DNA of 64,000 nucleotides from the NCBI GenBank assembly GCA_024449915.1, contig JAMZAV010003112.1, forward strand, positions 34,439 to 98,438, given 5' to 3'. Both the position numbers and the translations under genes were made by a program. The first letter of the stretch is position 1. Each line of letters opens with the position of its first letter. The stretch comes from Sweltsa coloradensis. Lineage: Eukaryota; Arthropoda; Insecta; Plecoptera; Chloroperlidae. Below, piece after piece: positions 33,430-44,699 of this stretch. Below the pieces are notes generated by a model. It was not told the origin of the DNA. It worked only from the letters and a program-made list of their open reading frames with translations, and ran no database searches.

Positions 33430-34694
33430 ATATAACTGATTTTCAGTGGGGGACTTTAAATCAAAGCGACCAAGCCAACCCTGTAGGCCCCAACGCAATC
33501 GACGAGTGAGCGATAACCAACCAAAGATCGATATTTTTTATACGTTGGGCGACATGCTCGTCGGTGACGAGTGGTTGGAGGTGGACTCCTTGCAGGGTTT
33601 TGACGAACTGCCCCGTCGCACTCGCGAAGCCCTGAGAATCAACGGAAACAGGATCCGGGCTTTCTGCAGCCTCCGCTTCCGTGGGGTCAGGGAGATTCCG
33701 GGTCCTGAGCCCTGGCCACCGCCTCTTTTTTACCGCCGCCCGCTCTCCGGCAAGTGGGTCCCTCTGCTTCCGCATTCCAACAGGCGGTCGATCCTGTTTG
33801 ACATCATGGTCAAGGGGCTTGGCATAGACGGTTCCGCAGAGGGCCAATGGTCCAATGACCGGGTCAACTGGAAAGGCCTAGCCCGCTCACCGTCCTTGGG
33901 ACTCGATTCCGAGGTGGTGTGGCGCTTCAACAAGAACCGTCTAGCTGACCCCATATTCCTTTATCATGCAGGGTTGGCCGCCTCCCGCCTGTGCCCCTGG
34001 TGCCTGGTCGAGGGGTCAGCGTGGCACATGCTGGTGTCCTGTCGGCAGGCAACACCCATGTGGCGATTGGCTGACTCCCTCATCAGGGGCATTCTGGGAC
34101 GCCCTAGACTGTCTCTGAGGGATTTGTATGTCGGTTTCTGGCCCGACAAATCATCCTCGGTCACCCAAATCGATCTTGCCAATTTCGTTCTCGTGTTGGC
34201 CAAGAGCACGGTCTACAGGCTCCTGGTCTGCTATTTCAAGGATGGCAGAGTGCCTGCTCCCTACGAAGTTGTCCTCAAGGCCCGTCTGAAGTCCCGACTC
34301 CTCAAGGAATATGCTTGGCACCTTGGGCGAGGGACGATAGACGGCTTTGAGGCAAAATGGTGCGATAGAGAGGCGCTCTGCTCCATCCTTGATGGGGAGC
34401 TCCTCTTTATTCAGGCACTGAACCAGTAAGGACCTTCTGTTTTCATTTAGTGACCGATAGGGTTTGCACTCCCAAACCCTAACATTGTTTATTGTTTATT
34501 TTCTCCTTGGTTTTTAGTATCTTGACGGAAAGGAAGAAGCCCATCAGGCTCTTCCTCTTTCATTCTTATTCTTTTGTTTCTCATTATATCTTCAAGTCAA
34601 TTTGATGTTCCGTCACCTTTATGTTCTTTCGGTTATCGTTATTGAGAAACTTATCCTTTTGGAATACGTTATCTCTCCCCTATCGGCCCCTTTA

Positions 34695-34741
<47 letters not shown>

Positions 34742-34760
34742 ATACACACACACACATTTT
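33430..34760 (+). mobile_element. 3' part of a Tx1/L1-like LINE with zinc-binding end
   Basis: An open frame of 327 codons (33446-34429). Its C-terminal half has CPWCLVEGSAWHMLVSC followed by MWRLADSL, the CxxC...HxxxxC zinc-binding module that ends L1/Tx1-type RT proteins. The N-terminal part (EVVWRFNKNRLADPIFLYHA) precedes it; RT catalytic blocks are absent, so the element is 5'-truncated. A 3' untranslated region with GTTCCGTCACCTTTATGTTC follows, then a TAAA tail (34690-34742) and an AC run. Similar sequence on the minus strand at 42205-42689 supplies a more upstream part of the same family. Confidence 0.75.
34690..34760. repeat. TAAA microsatellite with short AC run
   Basis: About a dozen TAAA units followed by ACACACACAC. 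It is the 3' tail of the LINE just upstream. Confidence 0.85.
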
Positions 34761-34955
34761 AACACAAATTTTGTGGGCCTAGGTCCTGCATCCCTCTTTT
34801 ACTGTTGCCCGGACTTAGGCTGCCTAGGCCACTTACAATAGCCTGCATTAATCAATGGACAATTTTTCAATTTTCCACATTAAATCCCCAACAACTTATT
34901 ATTTTCTTTGCCAACATTCTAAAAGCCTATGAATTTATTTTCTTTGTAGATCACA
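34761..34955. other. Short spacer or intron
   Basis: Ends with TTTTCTTTGTAG near 34950, a plausible splice acceptor for the exon that starts the DDE transposase remnant. Confidence 0.35.
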
Positions 34956-36045
34956 ATTAGGCTGAAAAAGATGTTTCTTCCAATGAAGCTCTAAAGAAAA
35001 GGAAGGCAGAAGTGGATACTTTGCTCCAACACATATGTCACCTTGAAGATGTGGTTGAAGTGTTGAAAAGTATCATCATCATGAACCTAAAAGAACAAAT
35101 TAAGTCTTGCGTGAAAAGTGTTTGAGAGTTAGTGCCGCCCTCAAGTTGGAAATTCCAAGCCTGTAGAAGTGCTCGAGACATTTCGCTTAGAAGATATTCA
35201 TGAACAGGAAGATCTAGTCAAGTTTTATACAGGATGCGAGAAGTACAAGAAGTAAGATGTATTTCTAAATTTCGTTATTGAGGGATATATGCACGAAAAG
35301 TAAAAAATTTCTAAAAAAAAAAGCTGACGGCAGACCAGAAGTCTTGGACGTGAAGAATCAAATATTTCTTGTGCTGTGCAGACTTCGATTGGGATTACTG
35401 GAAAAAGATTTGGCTTACCGCTTTGGGACAAGTGTGACTACTGTAAGCAAGATTTTGTCAACTTGGTTAAAATTTTTGTCCTCCTACCTGTCTCAAGTAT
35501 CTATCTGGCTAAGTGCACAAACCGTGCAGACATACATGCCTGATGAGTTCAAGGCGATGTACCCAACCACACGCGTTATTCTAGACTGTACGGAAATATT
35601 TATTGAGAACCCATCAGAATTTAGAGTCCAGAGTAGCACTTACTCCTCAAACAAGAGCCATAACACTGCAAAAGGCTTGATTGGCATAGCACCAAATGAA
35701 TTTATCTCACTCGTGTCCGATCTAGCTCCGGGCAGAATCTCCGACAAGGAAATTACCAGTGACAGCGGCCTTTACAGCAAGTTAGGAGATTCTGTAATGG
35801 CAGATACAGGTTTTCTCATAGGAGACGCCTTGTCGGAAGTGGGAGTACAACTTAACATTCCACCGTTCATGAAAGGACAACCGCAATTGACTGTCGAGGA
35901 CGAAAGGTTGACACGCGGCATTGCCAAGTTAAGAATTCATGTGGAACGTGTGATGAGTAAAAGAATTCAGGATTTTAAAATATATTTTCCCAAATTCTAT
36001 GGCTCTTATACTGGATCAAATTTGGAAGTTATGTTGCATACTTAA
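34955..36045 (+). pseudogene. ISL2EU/Harbinger-type DDE transposase (DDE_Tnp_4 fold)
   Basis: It opens with a leucine-rich coiled segment (LKKRKAEVDTLLQHICHLED, then VVEVLKSI). A decayed stretch with FYTGCEKYKK and two stops follows, then the open frame 35278-36045. There, LEKDLAYRFGTSVTTVSKIL (41-60) is a helix-turn-helix, D103 sits in VILDCTEIF, D176 in VMADTGFLI and E223 in LRIHVERVM, giving the DDE triad. TYSSNKSHNTAKGLIGI, LNIPPF and LTRGIAKLRIHVER are signature blocks of the ISL2EU lineage. Length after the HTH is close to full, but the last ~30 residues are lost to a frameshift. Upstream stops make it a pseudogene. With the THAP exon at 33.2 kb it looks like one gene cut by a LINE insertion. 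Confidence 0.8.
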
Positions 36046-36164
36046 CAATTTTACTAATGAACCATTATTAATCAGAAAGTAAAGTTGTAGCAAAAATGTG
36101 TGAATTATTATTATTCGAACATATTAAAGGAACATGAAAAATACCAGTGAGGCCCCTAGGCCTA

Positions 36165-36540
36165 CTAGTCAGGGCTCATGACCAAAAGCCGTGCGATTTT
36201 TGTGATGAAAGCAAACCACCTATACAGTTCTCTTCAGGACACCTCAAAGAATAAGAAAATACATGTTGGCAATCTGGGAACCTGCTCTGAACATACTTCC
36301 GGCCTATCAAAGTTATACATAAAATATTATAGAAAAAATACATATTTTCATCACAAATCACTTTTATTGAAGCTTCTACATTTATTTGACACAGATGAAT
36401 GTCTTTAAACTTAAATTATGTTAAAAATGTGTAAAATTTTCATTGCAAAATAATGAAATTACAATAATAAGCATAAGGATAATATTATTATTATTAATAA
36501 TAATCAATGTCAACAAATAATAAAATGAGAAATAAAAAAA
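36165..36540 (+). repeat. Left inverted repeat of element C
   Basis: Best in its outer 170 bp. Read in one frame it gives CDFCDESKPPIQF, a CxxC motif like the start of the family's zinc modules, so the repeat may include the beginning of the gene (weak inference). Confidence 0.7.
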
Positions 36541-37165
36541 TTGGACATTTAGTGAAAGTAAGTGTATTCCATAATTTATGGACCAAGAAAATACCTTATT
36601 AAATATTCAAATATAACATGACACGTAACAAGTAACAACAATAGTCAATTTTGTGATATTACTACTAAAGCAAAAATGACATTAATTTCAATTTTTGCTT
36701 TCACAGCCTCAAATAATAGAGGAATTATTAACTTTGTGAGTCATTTCGTTATGATCAAAGTTTATTATTCACATTCAATGACTTGCAAAATAAATACTTT
36801 TCTAATTCTTATAAAAAATATGTTATATAATATAAACATAATGATAACGGTGTACTGTACAAGTTTCAATAATGATACATAATCCACGAACTCTATATTA
36901 ATAACGTTTAGTGTAGGTGATCAATCATTCGTCGACGCAAATAGGATTTCTTATGCTTTTGGCATAATAATAGGTATAATATAATATTACGAAATAAATA
37001 AACCAATCAACGAAAAATACTTATCAATTTCAAAAAACAAATTTTTCGCATACATGATGTAAAATGTTTTGCATACAAAATATTTCTGCACAATTAACTA
37101 AAAAAATTACGATAGATAACTTAAAATTATTCGACTTATTTTGTTTTCTCTCAGTTAACTTGTGA

Positions 37166-38930
37166 TTATAGATCCTCGTCATCGTCTCCCAGCTCATCGT
37201 CATCAAGTTCTTCAATTTCTACCATGTTGTCACATTCATTTTCTTCACTTTCAGACTTACAGGAACACATGTCACAACAGATAAATCCTGCTTTGCAACA
37301 GCTGCATCTTCCTCCCTGGCATCTGGAAGTAGTGCATCCACACCTCACCAATTGCAGTACAGCCTTTGGTGCTGGAAGTTGGTCCGTCATTATTGGAGTC
37401 CAGACATCTCCTTCCAATTTCCAACCATACTTTTCAGGTGATGGGATTATTGGTTTTGCTGTGGTGTCATTATTCCAAATAATTGCTTGATGGTGAGCAC
37501 GTAGAATTGCGTGGTGAAGTGCATCCCTAGTAGGTGGAAGGCTCTCAGATTGGGCTTGTTTCTGGGTAAACAGCCACCATCTTAATTTATCAACCTGTTC
37601 AATCCGAGTAGGCAAGTAAACCTGACAAATAAATGCCTCGAGCGCAGTGAATGTAGTATCGTTTGGTAGTAAATCATTCCCTAGGTTTGCAAGTGCACTT
37701 ATAACACTATCATTGGCATTCTTAAAAGCTTTCCAGAAACTTAGTTTTCCTTTGCCTGCAAAACCTCCTGTATTGTCTGCACCACTTAAAGCATGTAGAC
37801 CAGGCAATGCAGAGATCTTTCTGGTTCCGAGAGCTTCAAATATGGGCTTTAGAGGAATAGTCCGGTACAACTCTCCTTTTCCAGTAACGAAGTTCGTGTC
37901 CGCGCATAATTCGGTGTACCTTCGAAGAGCTAACACAAAAACATCAGTGTCTGGTGAGTGAATGTTGATTCTAGACGCACCCTTGTTCGTTACTTCAGCT
38001 GCGTGAAGCAAAAGCTTAGTATCAGCTTCTTCCTGATTACTCTGAAGATGTATCACATCCCTGTGTGTTGCTTTACACTCACATCCCCATGCTACAACAA
38101 CATTTTTACCATGTGTAAGTGACTTTTCCAGAATCTTCTTTGACATGTAATGTGTCAGTTCCATTTTAGTTTTCACATGAGATAAAATACTCTTCATTGT
38201 TAAGTTTGCTATATATGTTGTATCTGTGATGTGGTAAGCTACCACTGGTTGATGCCCTTGTCTCTTTTCCCGTGTTGCTGTCTTCAGAGAGTTATCCACG
38301 TCATATCGGTCAAAAACCACATGCAGTTCATCATAGTGCCTGTATTTCATTAGCAACACTTCTGCAAAATGATTCGCTAGCTGACTACAGTTTTTAATGC
38401 TGTCGGGCTTTTGAAACGACTGGAGTTCTGCCATCCCATCAACAAGTCCAACCACAAATCCACCACTGTTATTGGCTTTTGTGTATTCCTTGTTTGCGGC
38501 AATTGCTATTTCATCATGGACATCAGGAAATGTATCTTCACCGCAAGGTAGTTTTTCCAGGATAGCCATCAGATTACTTTTTTGATGACATTTCAGCATT
38601 GTGCCATCAGCAGCAAACAGAGATCTTGGTACAACTGATAGTTCGTGTTTCCCTATAGCTTCTTCGATGTTTATTTCCGGTCGGGATTTGGTAACCAATA
38701 ACATACGAGCAAACAGGTTTCTGTCTTCTTTTTGGTATCAATTGTACTACCTCCACTTACCAGTTTAACTTTTTTCCCCATGATCTTAAATATCTGCAAG
38801 TTACATTTTTTCATTGGAGCTCATAGGTTGATATTTTCCTTCTCAATGCGCTCAGAAACAAAAGTTTCAAATAACCGTTTTCCCAAAACAATTCCCCCAA
38901 AATTTGTTGAGCTATTATTGTAATTGTCGT
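37166..38930 (-). pseudogene. Academ-like transposon protein, FEN/XPG nuclease and Cys-rich end (copy C)
   Basis: Long open frame of 512 codons from 38704. Acidic residues fit a FEN/XPG-type PIN nuclease: D89 in GLVDGMAELQ, D132 in VVFDRYD, E225/E226 and D228 in QEEADTK, D252 and D254 in SPDTDVFVLAL, D310 in ALSGADNTG, then a hairpin-like GGFAGKGK (313-320). A Cys-rich CXC/tesmin-like motif fills 455-482 (CGC, RC, CSCC, CC, CSC), and a D/E tail ends the protein. Recognisable family sequence goes on upstream of the ATG to ~38930 (ETFVSERIEKENINL, stop, APMKK), with stops, so the true start is lost. Its first ~45 residues overlap the end of copy B (SLFAADG..SNLMAILEKL). Predicted role: structure-specific or strand-nicking nuclease in transposition. 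The part after 38704 is still intact. Confidence 0.8.
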
Positions 38931-39189
38931 CGGTTTTATTTATTGTTACATTTAAATAACTATCACATTTCCTGGCTCATTTTACTTAATAATAGTACTG
39001 AAAGAAATAACATGCAAAAAATTACTTTTCTATCATTTCGGCCTGCGAAAACAAAGCATTTGAAATTATTACCATTGTTGTTGTATTTGTATGATATAAT
39101 TTCTTTGTTATCAGTAAGTTAATATTGGCATACGAATTTAATCTTTGTAAAAAAATATGAACACATTAGCATATGGCTATTTTGCATTT

Positions 39190-39560
39190 ATCTAAATTTA
39201 TTATTTTTTAGGTTGTTGTGATTTTTATTAAAATATTACTGTGATTATAATCATTATTGAATCATTGTATTGAACATTTTTCACATTTGATAACATTATT
39301 AAGTGTAAGGACACTTAACTTTGTCAAATAAATGCATAATAGCTTTGACAAAAATGATTTGTAAATAACTTTATTATTTTATCATTTATTTATTTATGCA
39401 TAACTTTGATAGGTCATAAATGTGCTCAGAGCAGATTCCGAGATTGCCAACATGTATTTTCTAATTCTTTGAGGTGTCCTGAAGGGAACTGTATAGGTCG
39501 CTTGCTTTCATCACAAAAATCGCACGGCTTTCTACATCACCGAACATGATGCCTGACTAT
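39190..39560 (-). repeat. Right inverted repeat of element C
   Basis: Reverse-complement partner of 36165-36540. The outermost conserved block is CATGATGCCTGACTATA. Confidence 0.7.
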
Positions 39561-39581
39561 ACCCCATTTTAATGACCAGTG

Positions 39582-40490
39582 TCAAATGCCAAACTTTTTT
39601 CTACATTTTCACTCGCCATTCAATAACACCTTTCTTGTGTAGGCCTAGCCTATTGCACAACTGCCAACCAGGTAGGACGCCTACTCTCAAAACTAAGAAT
39701 AAATAAATTAACCCTTTTATGTTAGACCTGTGCTAAATCGGTCACATATATTTTTGATAACGCTGCCAAGTGCCAATTACTAAATTGAATTGTTTTAGCT
39801 TTAGCATTGTATACTTTAACTTGGAAACAATTAAATAGTAGCCTATTGATTGTGAATGCATCTACAGTAAGTACATCATTTCCCATTAGAATTGCCAGAA
39901 CCCACCACATTTAACTCTCCGGGCAGAAGTCTGCTCACATTGCTCACTTCTAACGGTCTGATTGTCAAACAGTGTTGCCAGAAGACTTATGTGAGCTCTG
40001 AACCAAAGGAAAAAGTTAGATCTGTACCTACTCGTAGTGATAGGACATAGAAAATTATCAATGTTTTGTTTTTAAATATTTATCAATAAAGGTGAGTTTA
40101 CAGTTGTCACGTTTGGTGCGCCGCGACTCGAGCGCAGCCTATCAAAGAACGCGACACTGTAAACACACCTTTAGCCTACAGTAGGCATACCCTTATATGT
40201 GTTTTTAGAGTACCGGTAGGTATTTAAGTTGCAGTTTATTATTAATTAAATATAGACCTAGGCCTATAAAACATGGCACATGTGACATGTTTGTACCGTA
40301 TGTTGGGGCCTACAAAATTAAGTCAAAAATTAAATTCATAACATTGTCATGTTGGCTATGACTGTATGTTATATTGTCTACACATTTTTCATACTCATTT
40401 ATAGGCCTACTCATTTACTGGTTTTCTCCAATCCCCAAATCGCAAATTGAAGAAACCTCACCTTAGGATAGTCTTTCAATAATCTCAACA
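39582..40490. other. Spacer with a small palindromic element
   Basis: No gene seen. At 40088-40172 an 85-bp unit begins AAAGGTGAGTTTACAGT and ends ACTGTAAACACACCTTT, an imperfect inverted pair that could be a tiny MITE. The sequence before 40490 ends CAATAATCTCAACAG, a splice-acceptor-like site. Confidence 0.45.
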
Positions 40491-40868
40491 GACCACGACA
40501 ATGCTGCTATAGATAAAAACAACTCTGAGCAAGACGAGGGCGATCGAGAGGAGAGCCAATGTTTCGTTTCAACTCCTGGTCAAACACAAGCAACGAAGAA
40601 GAGGGCAATAGTGCCTAAACATACGATGACCCCGCCGGCCGATGAGTTTTTCACAAGAAAGAAGGCCAAGATGGACAACATTGCCGAATCATTCGGTGCT
40701 GTTTCTCAGGCATTCGCAAAAATGGCTGAGCAAAGGAAACAGTCGGTGGATCTTGAAGGAGTATCAACTTTGCAAAAAAATGACCCTGATATGGCTTTTT
40801 TGACTAGTGTTTACGGTGACATGAAACAACTGACTTCTTTGAATAGGATTAATCCCACACTACAACTT
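40491..40868 (+). CDS. Exon of a probable MADF/BESS-type protein
   Basis: The open frame from the acceptor TCTCAACAG to a strong donor (CTTGG|GTAAGC, near 40869) reads as a hydrophilic linker (SEQDEGDREESQ, PADEFFTRKKAKMD) and ends in NDPDMAFLTSVYGDMKQL, a BESS-like motif (Asp, FL, MK-L pattern, followed by N-rich helix). BESS motifs end MADF-BESS transcriptional regulators and mediate protein contacts. The internal ATG at 40611 need not be a start. No upstream MADF exon was found, so this may be a real host exon or a stray one. No frameshift or stop inside; the stop TAA is within the intron donor. Confidence 0.45.
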
Positions 40869-40869
40869 G

Positions 40870-41240
40870 GGTAAGCCCAGTGCTAGTTTATTTTCATATC
40901 CTAATTGTACAGTCAACAAATTATGTTGGTATGTAATCTTGTTCAGGTTAGTTTTAAGTTCTTGGGTTGGCAGCATCACTGCCTTCTATGTCTACGACTA
41001 TATTCTTTGTACTGCTGTCATTCTGTGTGAATAAATACTTCCGGTAATGGATTATCTAAACCTAGGCTGGTTGTCAGTTTTATCCCAATTTATAATCCTC
41101 AAGTCCTTTGAGTAACAACAGGTTATGGGACCAGGACCTCAATTATAGAAATCAGTGTTCCCTGCGTTGTGTTTTGGGATATAAATTATGTAGGCCTACG
41201 AGCGACGTGTTCGGGAAATATTATTTTAAATTTCTTCCAG
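40870..41240. other. No gene recognised
   Basis: Probable intron or spacer after the exon above. Confidence 0.35.
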
Positions 41241-41249
41241 CCACGTGTG

Positions 41250-41480
41250 AACATGGGCGAGCCGAACGTGATTTATTCCACGTCGACCCCTGGAATTAAG
41301 AAGTTGAAAAGGGGAACGAACTATGCTACCTGGAAGTTTGATATGAAAATGGCACTAAAATACTACGGTCTGTGGACGTCCCATCCGACAGGACGGTGTA
41401 ACTTTGACAGTCATACGGCTGATAATGTAATAAATCAACCATATGGAAGCAACCATGAAAACACGACGTTTTAGAAATCG
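41250..41480 (+). pseudogene. Ty1/copia gag start, interrupted by SINE Y piece
   Basis: The reading from ATG 41253 gives GIKKLKRGTNYATWKFDMKM and ALKYYGLW, the NYxxWKxxMKxxL signature at the start of copia Gag. At 41376 it turns abruptly into SINE Y sequence (GTCCCATCCGACAGGACGG, up to 41415). Copia Gag forms the particle of the retroelement; this is only its first ~35 residues. A separate copia gag piece at 32880 covers a later part of the same protein type. Confidence 0.55.
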
Positions 41481-41559
41481 TGCGTCGTCCGTCGCTTTGA
41501 CCCGGGAACACTAAATATATCTAGCAGCCTCGTCGAGAAGACAACAAACTTATGGCCAG

Positions 41560-41800
41560 TGAACCAGCCTGATGCAGTACACTCTGAACCCCAAACGGCA
41601 CTCGAAGAAACATTGCTGACTTGGCATGACCCAGTGGTCCAGCCTGATGCATTACACTCTGAACCTCAAACGGCACTCGAAGAAACATTGCTGACTGCGA
41701 ATGACCCAGTGAACCAGCCTGATGCATTACACTCTAAACCTCAAACGGCACTCGAAGAAACATTGCTGATTTTAGCATGACCCAAAGAACCAGCCTGATA
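41560..41800 (+). repeat. 75-bp coding-phase minisatellite, 3+ copies
   Basis: CAGCCTGATGCA recurs at about 41565, 41640, 41715 and 41790. The period is 75, so the frame is kept: each unit reads QPDALHSEPQTALEETLL plus seven more residues. Three full units and a partial fourth. No known protein identified. Confidence 0.8.
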
Positions 41801-42061
41801 CCTGATACTACTTCCATGTGTACCTATTACATACATTATTTCTTTGTCTTATAACTAAAATAAGTCATTTATAATATTGTATAATATATTGTATAATATT
41901 GTAATACTATAATATTGGCTTTTGCTAAACAAAATTTTGTAAACATATATTTTCTCAAGCCAGGCAAGGGTAAGATTGAGAAGAAGATTTATTCTCCTTG
42001 CGATATTCAATGCCCTAGGCCTAGCCCTCGCCTATACAGTTACCTTATGAGGTAGGCCCTA
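41801..42061. other. No gene recognised
   Basis: AT-rich spacer. Confidence 0.4.
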
Positions 42062-42205
42062 ATGGATATTGCTTAACGTCTTATATTTATGCAACTTTGC
42101 TAATCGAGACGAAGGGAGGGAAGTAAAGGAAGACGCGGGGGGACAAGGGGTGGACAGGCCTGTGCTGGTCAGAACCAGCTACAAGCATATGGGGAGGGCA
42201 GGGGT
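42062..42205 (-). repeat. SINE X, partial
   Basis: TGGATATTGCTTAACGTC to ATATGGGGAGGGCAGGGGTC; it then joins LINE sequence directly. Confidence 0.7.
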
Positions 42206-42690
42206 CGGCTGGACGGTTCTTGTTGAAGCGCCACACCACCTCGGAATCTAGTCCCATGGATGGTGGGCGGGCTAGGCCTTTCCAGTTGATGCGGTCATTG
42301 GACCATTGACCCTCTGCGGAACCATCTATGCTGAGCCCCTTCACCATGATGTCGAGCAGGATGGTCCACCTGTAGTACTTTCCGAGGATGTGGCAGGTCA
42401 TGGCGTGACAAGGATGGTCGTCCAAGTTGGTCAAAAATCGGTGAGCAAACAACACCCGGAACATGGCCACCTTGGACGAAAGGTGAACAAGTCCAAGTCC
42501 TCCCAGATGAACAGGAGCGCAGAGTTCTCGTAAACGAGTCCAGTGCCTCCTGCTCGCCCATACGAAGTTTGCCAGTTCTCCCTGCATCCGGTTAACAAGA
42601 CGGGGAAAAAAACATTGGAAGTGTTTGGGTTTGTCCAACTCTCTTTGCGTTGTAATTTGTAATTCTACCAGGTAGACAGCATTATTCAAA
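42205..42690 (-). mobile_element. Tx1/L1-like LINE fragment (post-RT region)
   Basis: The minus strand reads RMQGELANFVWASRRHWTRL, CAPVHLGGLGLVHLSSKVAM and FRVLFAHRFLTN, the segment that follows RT and precedes the zinc end in L1/Tx1-type proteins. It then has DIMVKGLSIDGSAEGQW and EVVWRFNKNR, nearly identical to the 33.8-kb LINE (DIMVKGLGIDGSAEGQW). Same family, cut off by the SINE. Confidence 0.7.
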
Positions 42691-42929
42691 ATCCACCTTT
42701 ACTATCAGCCAAGCCTAGCATGACGGTAGGCCAAAGTTGTTTTCGTACAAGGAAATTTTTACTCACAAAACCTCACCCACGATACTGGAAGTCCCAGTGA
42801 AAGAACTCTTTCATGGGAGTTTATAGGCAGCGTCAAAGGCGTATATCGTTTTCCCGTGCAAAATTTTTGGTAAAAATATAGCCCCAGGTCTTTATGCTCA
42901 GGGGGCCTCACAGAATATGAATCACTTTG

Positions 42930-43490
42930 GTGCCAGAGCGCCCCCCGCGACTGGGGGGGGGGAACGCCGCCCCCAATTTTGCCCAGCTCGGGAATAAAAA
43001 AACGCTCAATAACAGCCAAACGGTTGATCGGACAACAAAGAATAAGACACAAATTATGTTTAAAATGTATGGATTTAGGTAATAAAAAAAGAAATTTCAT
43101 TTTCCCCCCCGAATTGGAGGGTGCGGGGAGCCCCCAAGTTTACCACGCTCGGGAATATTAAAACCCCCAATAGCAAACGCTTGTTTGGCCAACAAAAAAT
43201 CAAGGGCAAATTTTTTTAAAAGAATGAATCATGTCATAACAAAATGATTTATTTTCGCCCCCGCAACGGGGGGGTGGGGACGCCCCCCCCAAGTTTCCCA
43301 GTTGGGAATATATAACGCTCATAACACCCAAAACCTTTGATCGTACAAAAAAGAGGCAAATTATGCCTAAAAAACAAAATTAGATATAAGATAAAATTTT
43401 TTCCCAAACGCCCGCAAGGGGGGTGGAAAGCCCCCGTCAGCTTTGCCACGTTTGGAACATAAAACGTTTTAACAGCCAAACGGGTTGGAA
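42930..43490 (+). repeat. Tandem ~157-bp units at left end of element D
   Basis: CTCGGGAATA or a variant recurs near 42988, 43145, 43303 and 43446. Each is preceded by a G-run/CCCCC block and followed by AACGCTC...CAGCCAAAC. G-run lengths differ strongly between units. Confidence 0.7.
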
Positions 43491-44699
43491 AAAAATTTAT
43501 GTAAGATTGACTATGTTCTATTTAAGGAGAAAACTTTTTTCCCGTCATGATGAAATTAAGAAGCACGTAGATCAATTTAGGCAAAAATCATTCGCATATT
43601 TTTTTTCACACACAAACAGTGAGTAGTTTGAGGGAAGTGGATTGAATTTAGTTGTCGGTCGTTTTTACAGTCACAAATACCGATGGGAAACATTTAAACG
43701 AGTTTGATGCCCATTGAATTTCTTTACACGCTTTCAATTGTTTTCAGGAAAGCTTTTTTAAAAAAATTTTCCGAATTGAACCCCCCTTTAAAAACGTAAA
43801 GCGCGGATTTGAAAAAAAGCGTGCCAAACGGAAACAAAGATGACACCGAAGTGTACATGCAAAAATTTAATGACACCATTCGGGGCTGAAGTTTTGTCGG
43901 AACTCATTCACGAATTCCAAAAAAAATTTTCTTCTCCCCCGTGTTCAAATCGTAATTCAACAAGAAAAATGAAAATAGAACTCGGGTCTTTTAACAATAT
44001 TAGTACGCTCTGGTGATTGTGAATTCCACCTCAAAGAATAGATGCAAGAAAAAATTTTTCTTGTCGCGATAAACTAATTACCAAGTGTTATTCCATTGTA
44101 TTTAGCAGAGAGGCCGAGCTACCTACAAAATCTTGAAATATACGACAATTTTTATTGCTGTAAACGGGTTGTAAATAAAACATTGTTCAGTTTTGTTCTA
44201 TTATGCACAAGCAAAAGGGAAATTTGCAGGCCTTTCTTTGAATCCGAAGCACTGACTTCTTCTTTCTAATTGCTCCCGAGTTAGATGACACGATTGTACT
44301 AGAATCAAAGAAGATCGCGGGCTTTAGTTGATTTATCAACTAATAGACACCACAATGAAAATTTGTTTTTTTTGAAAGCAACAATAAATAGAAACCTCAC
44401 TAAAACACTGAGAGATTGCCATGTAATCCATTTTTGGTGATTTCTCAACTCATCAATATAATCACAAAAAGAGTCATGCCTATTAAAGTTCAACACGATG
44501 TTTGCAGCAGAAACGTATGGGCCCAAAAAAAAATACGTAGTTTTTGTTGATAACAGGATAACACAAGAAACGACAATCTAGGGTCATAAGGGTTTTAAAT
44601 TTCAAATGGGGAAAAATGCGGGAAATAAAATGCTGTTGAAACCAAAAAAAATTTAGTTGTTAAAAGAAACGAGCATTTTTCTTGAGCTAACTTTTTGTT

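Larger units (their letters stand above)
36150..39574 (-). mobile_element. Element C: inverted-repeat DNA transposon carrying the nuclease ORF
   Basis: 36165-36540 matches the reverse complement of about 39190-39560. Blocks AGCCGTGCGATTTTTGTGAT, CCTTCAGGACACCTCAAAGA, AATACATGTTGGCAATCT and CCTATCAAAGTTAT are near identical; farther in the match fades but continues (CATTTATTTGACA). The minus-strand nuclease ORF lies between. A direct 7-mer ACCAGTG at 36143-36149 and 39575-39581 stands at equal distance from the conserved TAGTCAGG on both sides and may be a target duplication. This is a hypothesis, since I recall shorter duplications for Academ. Confidence 0.75.

Noticed and set aside
36143..39581. 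ACCAGTG as a proven target-site duplication
   Set aside because: Only seven bases in a 64-kb window and the element ends are not fixed; kept as a hypothesis only.
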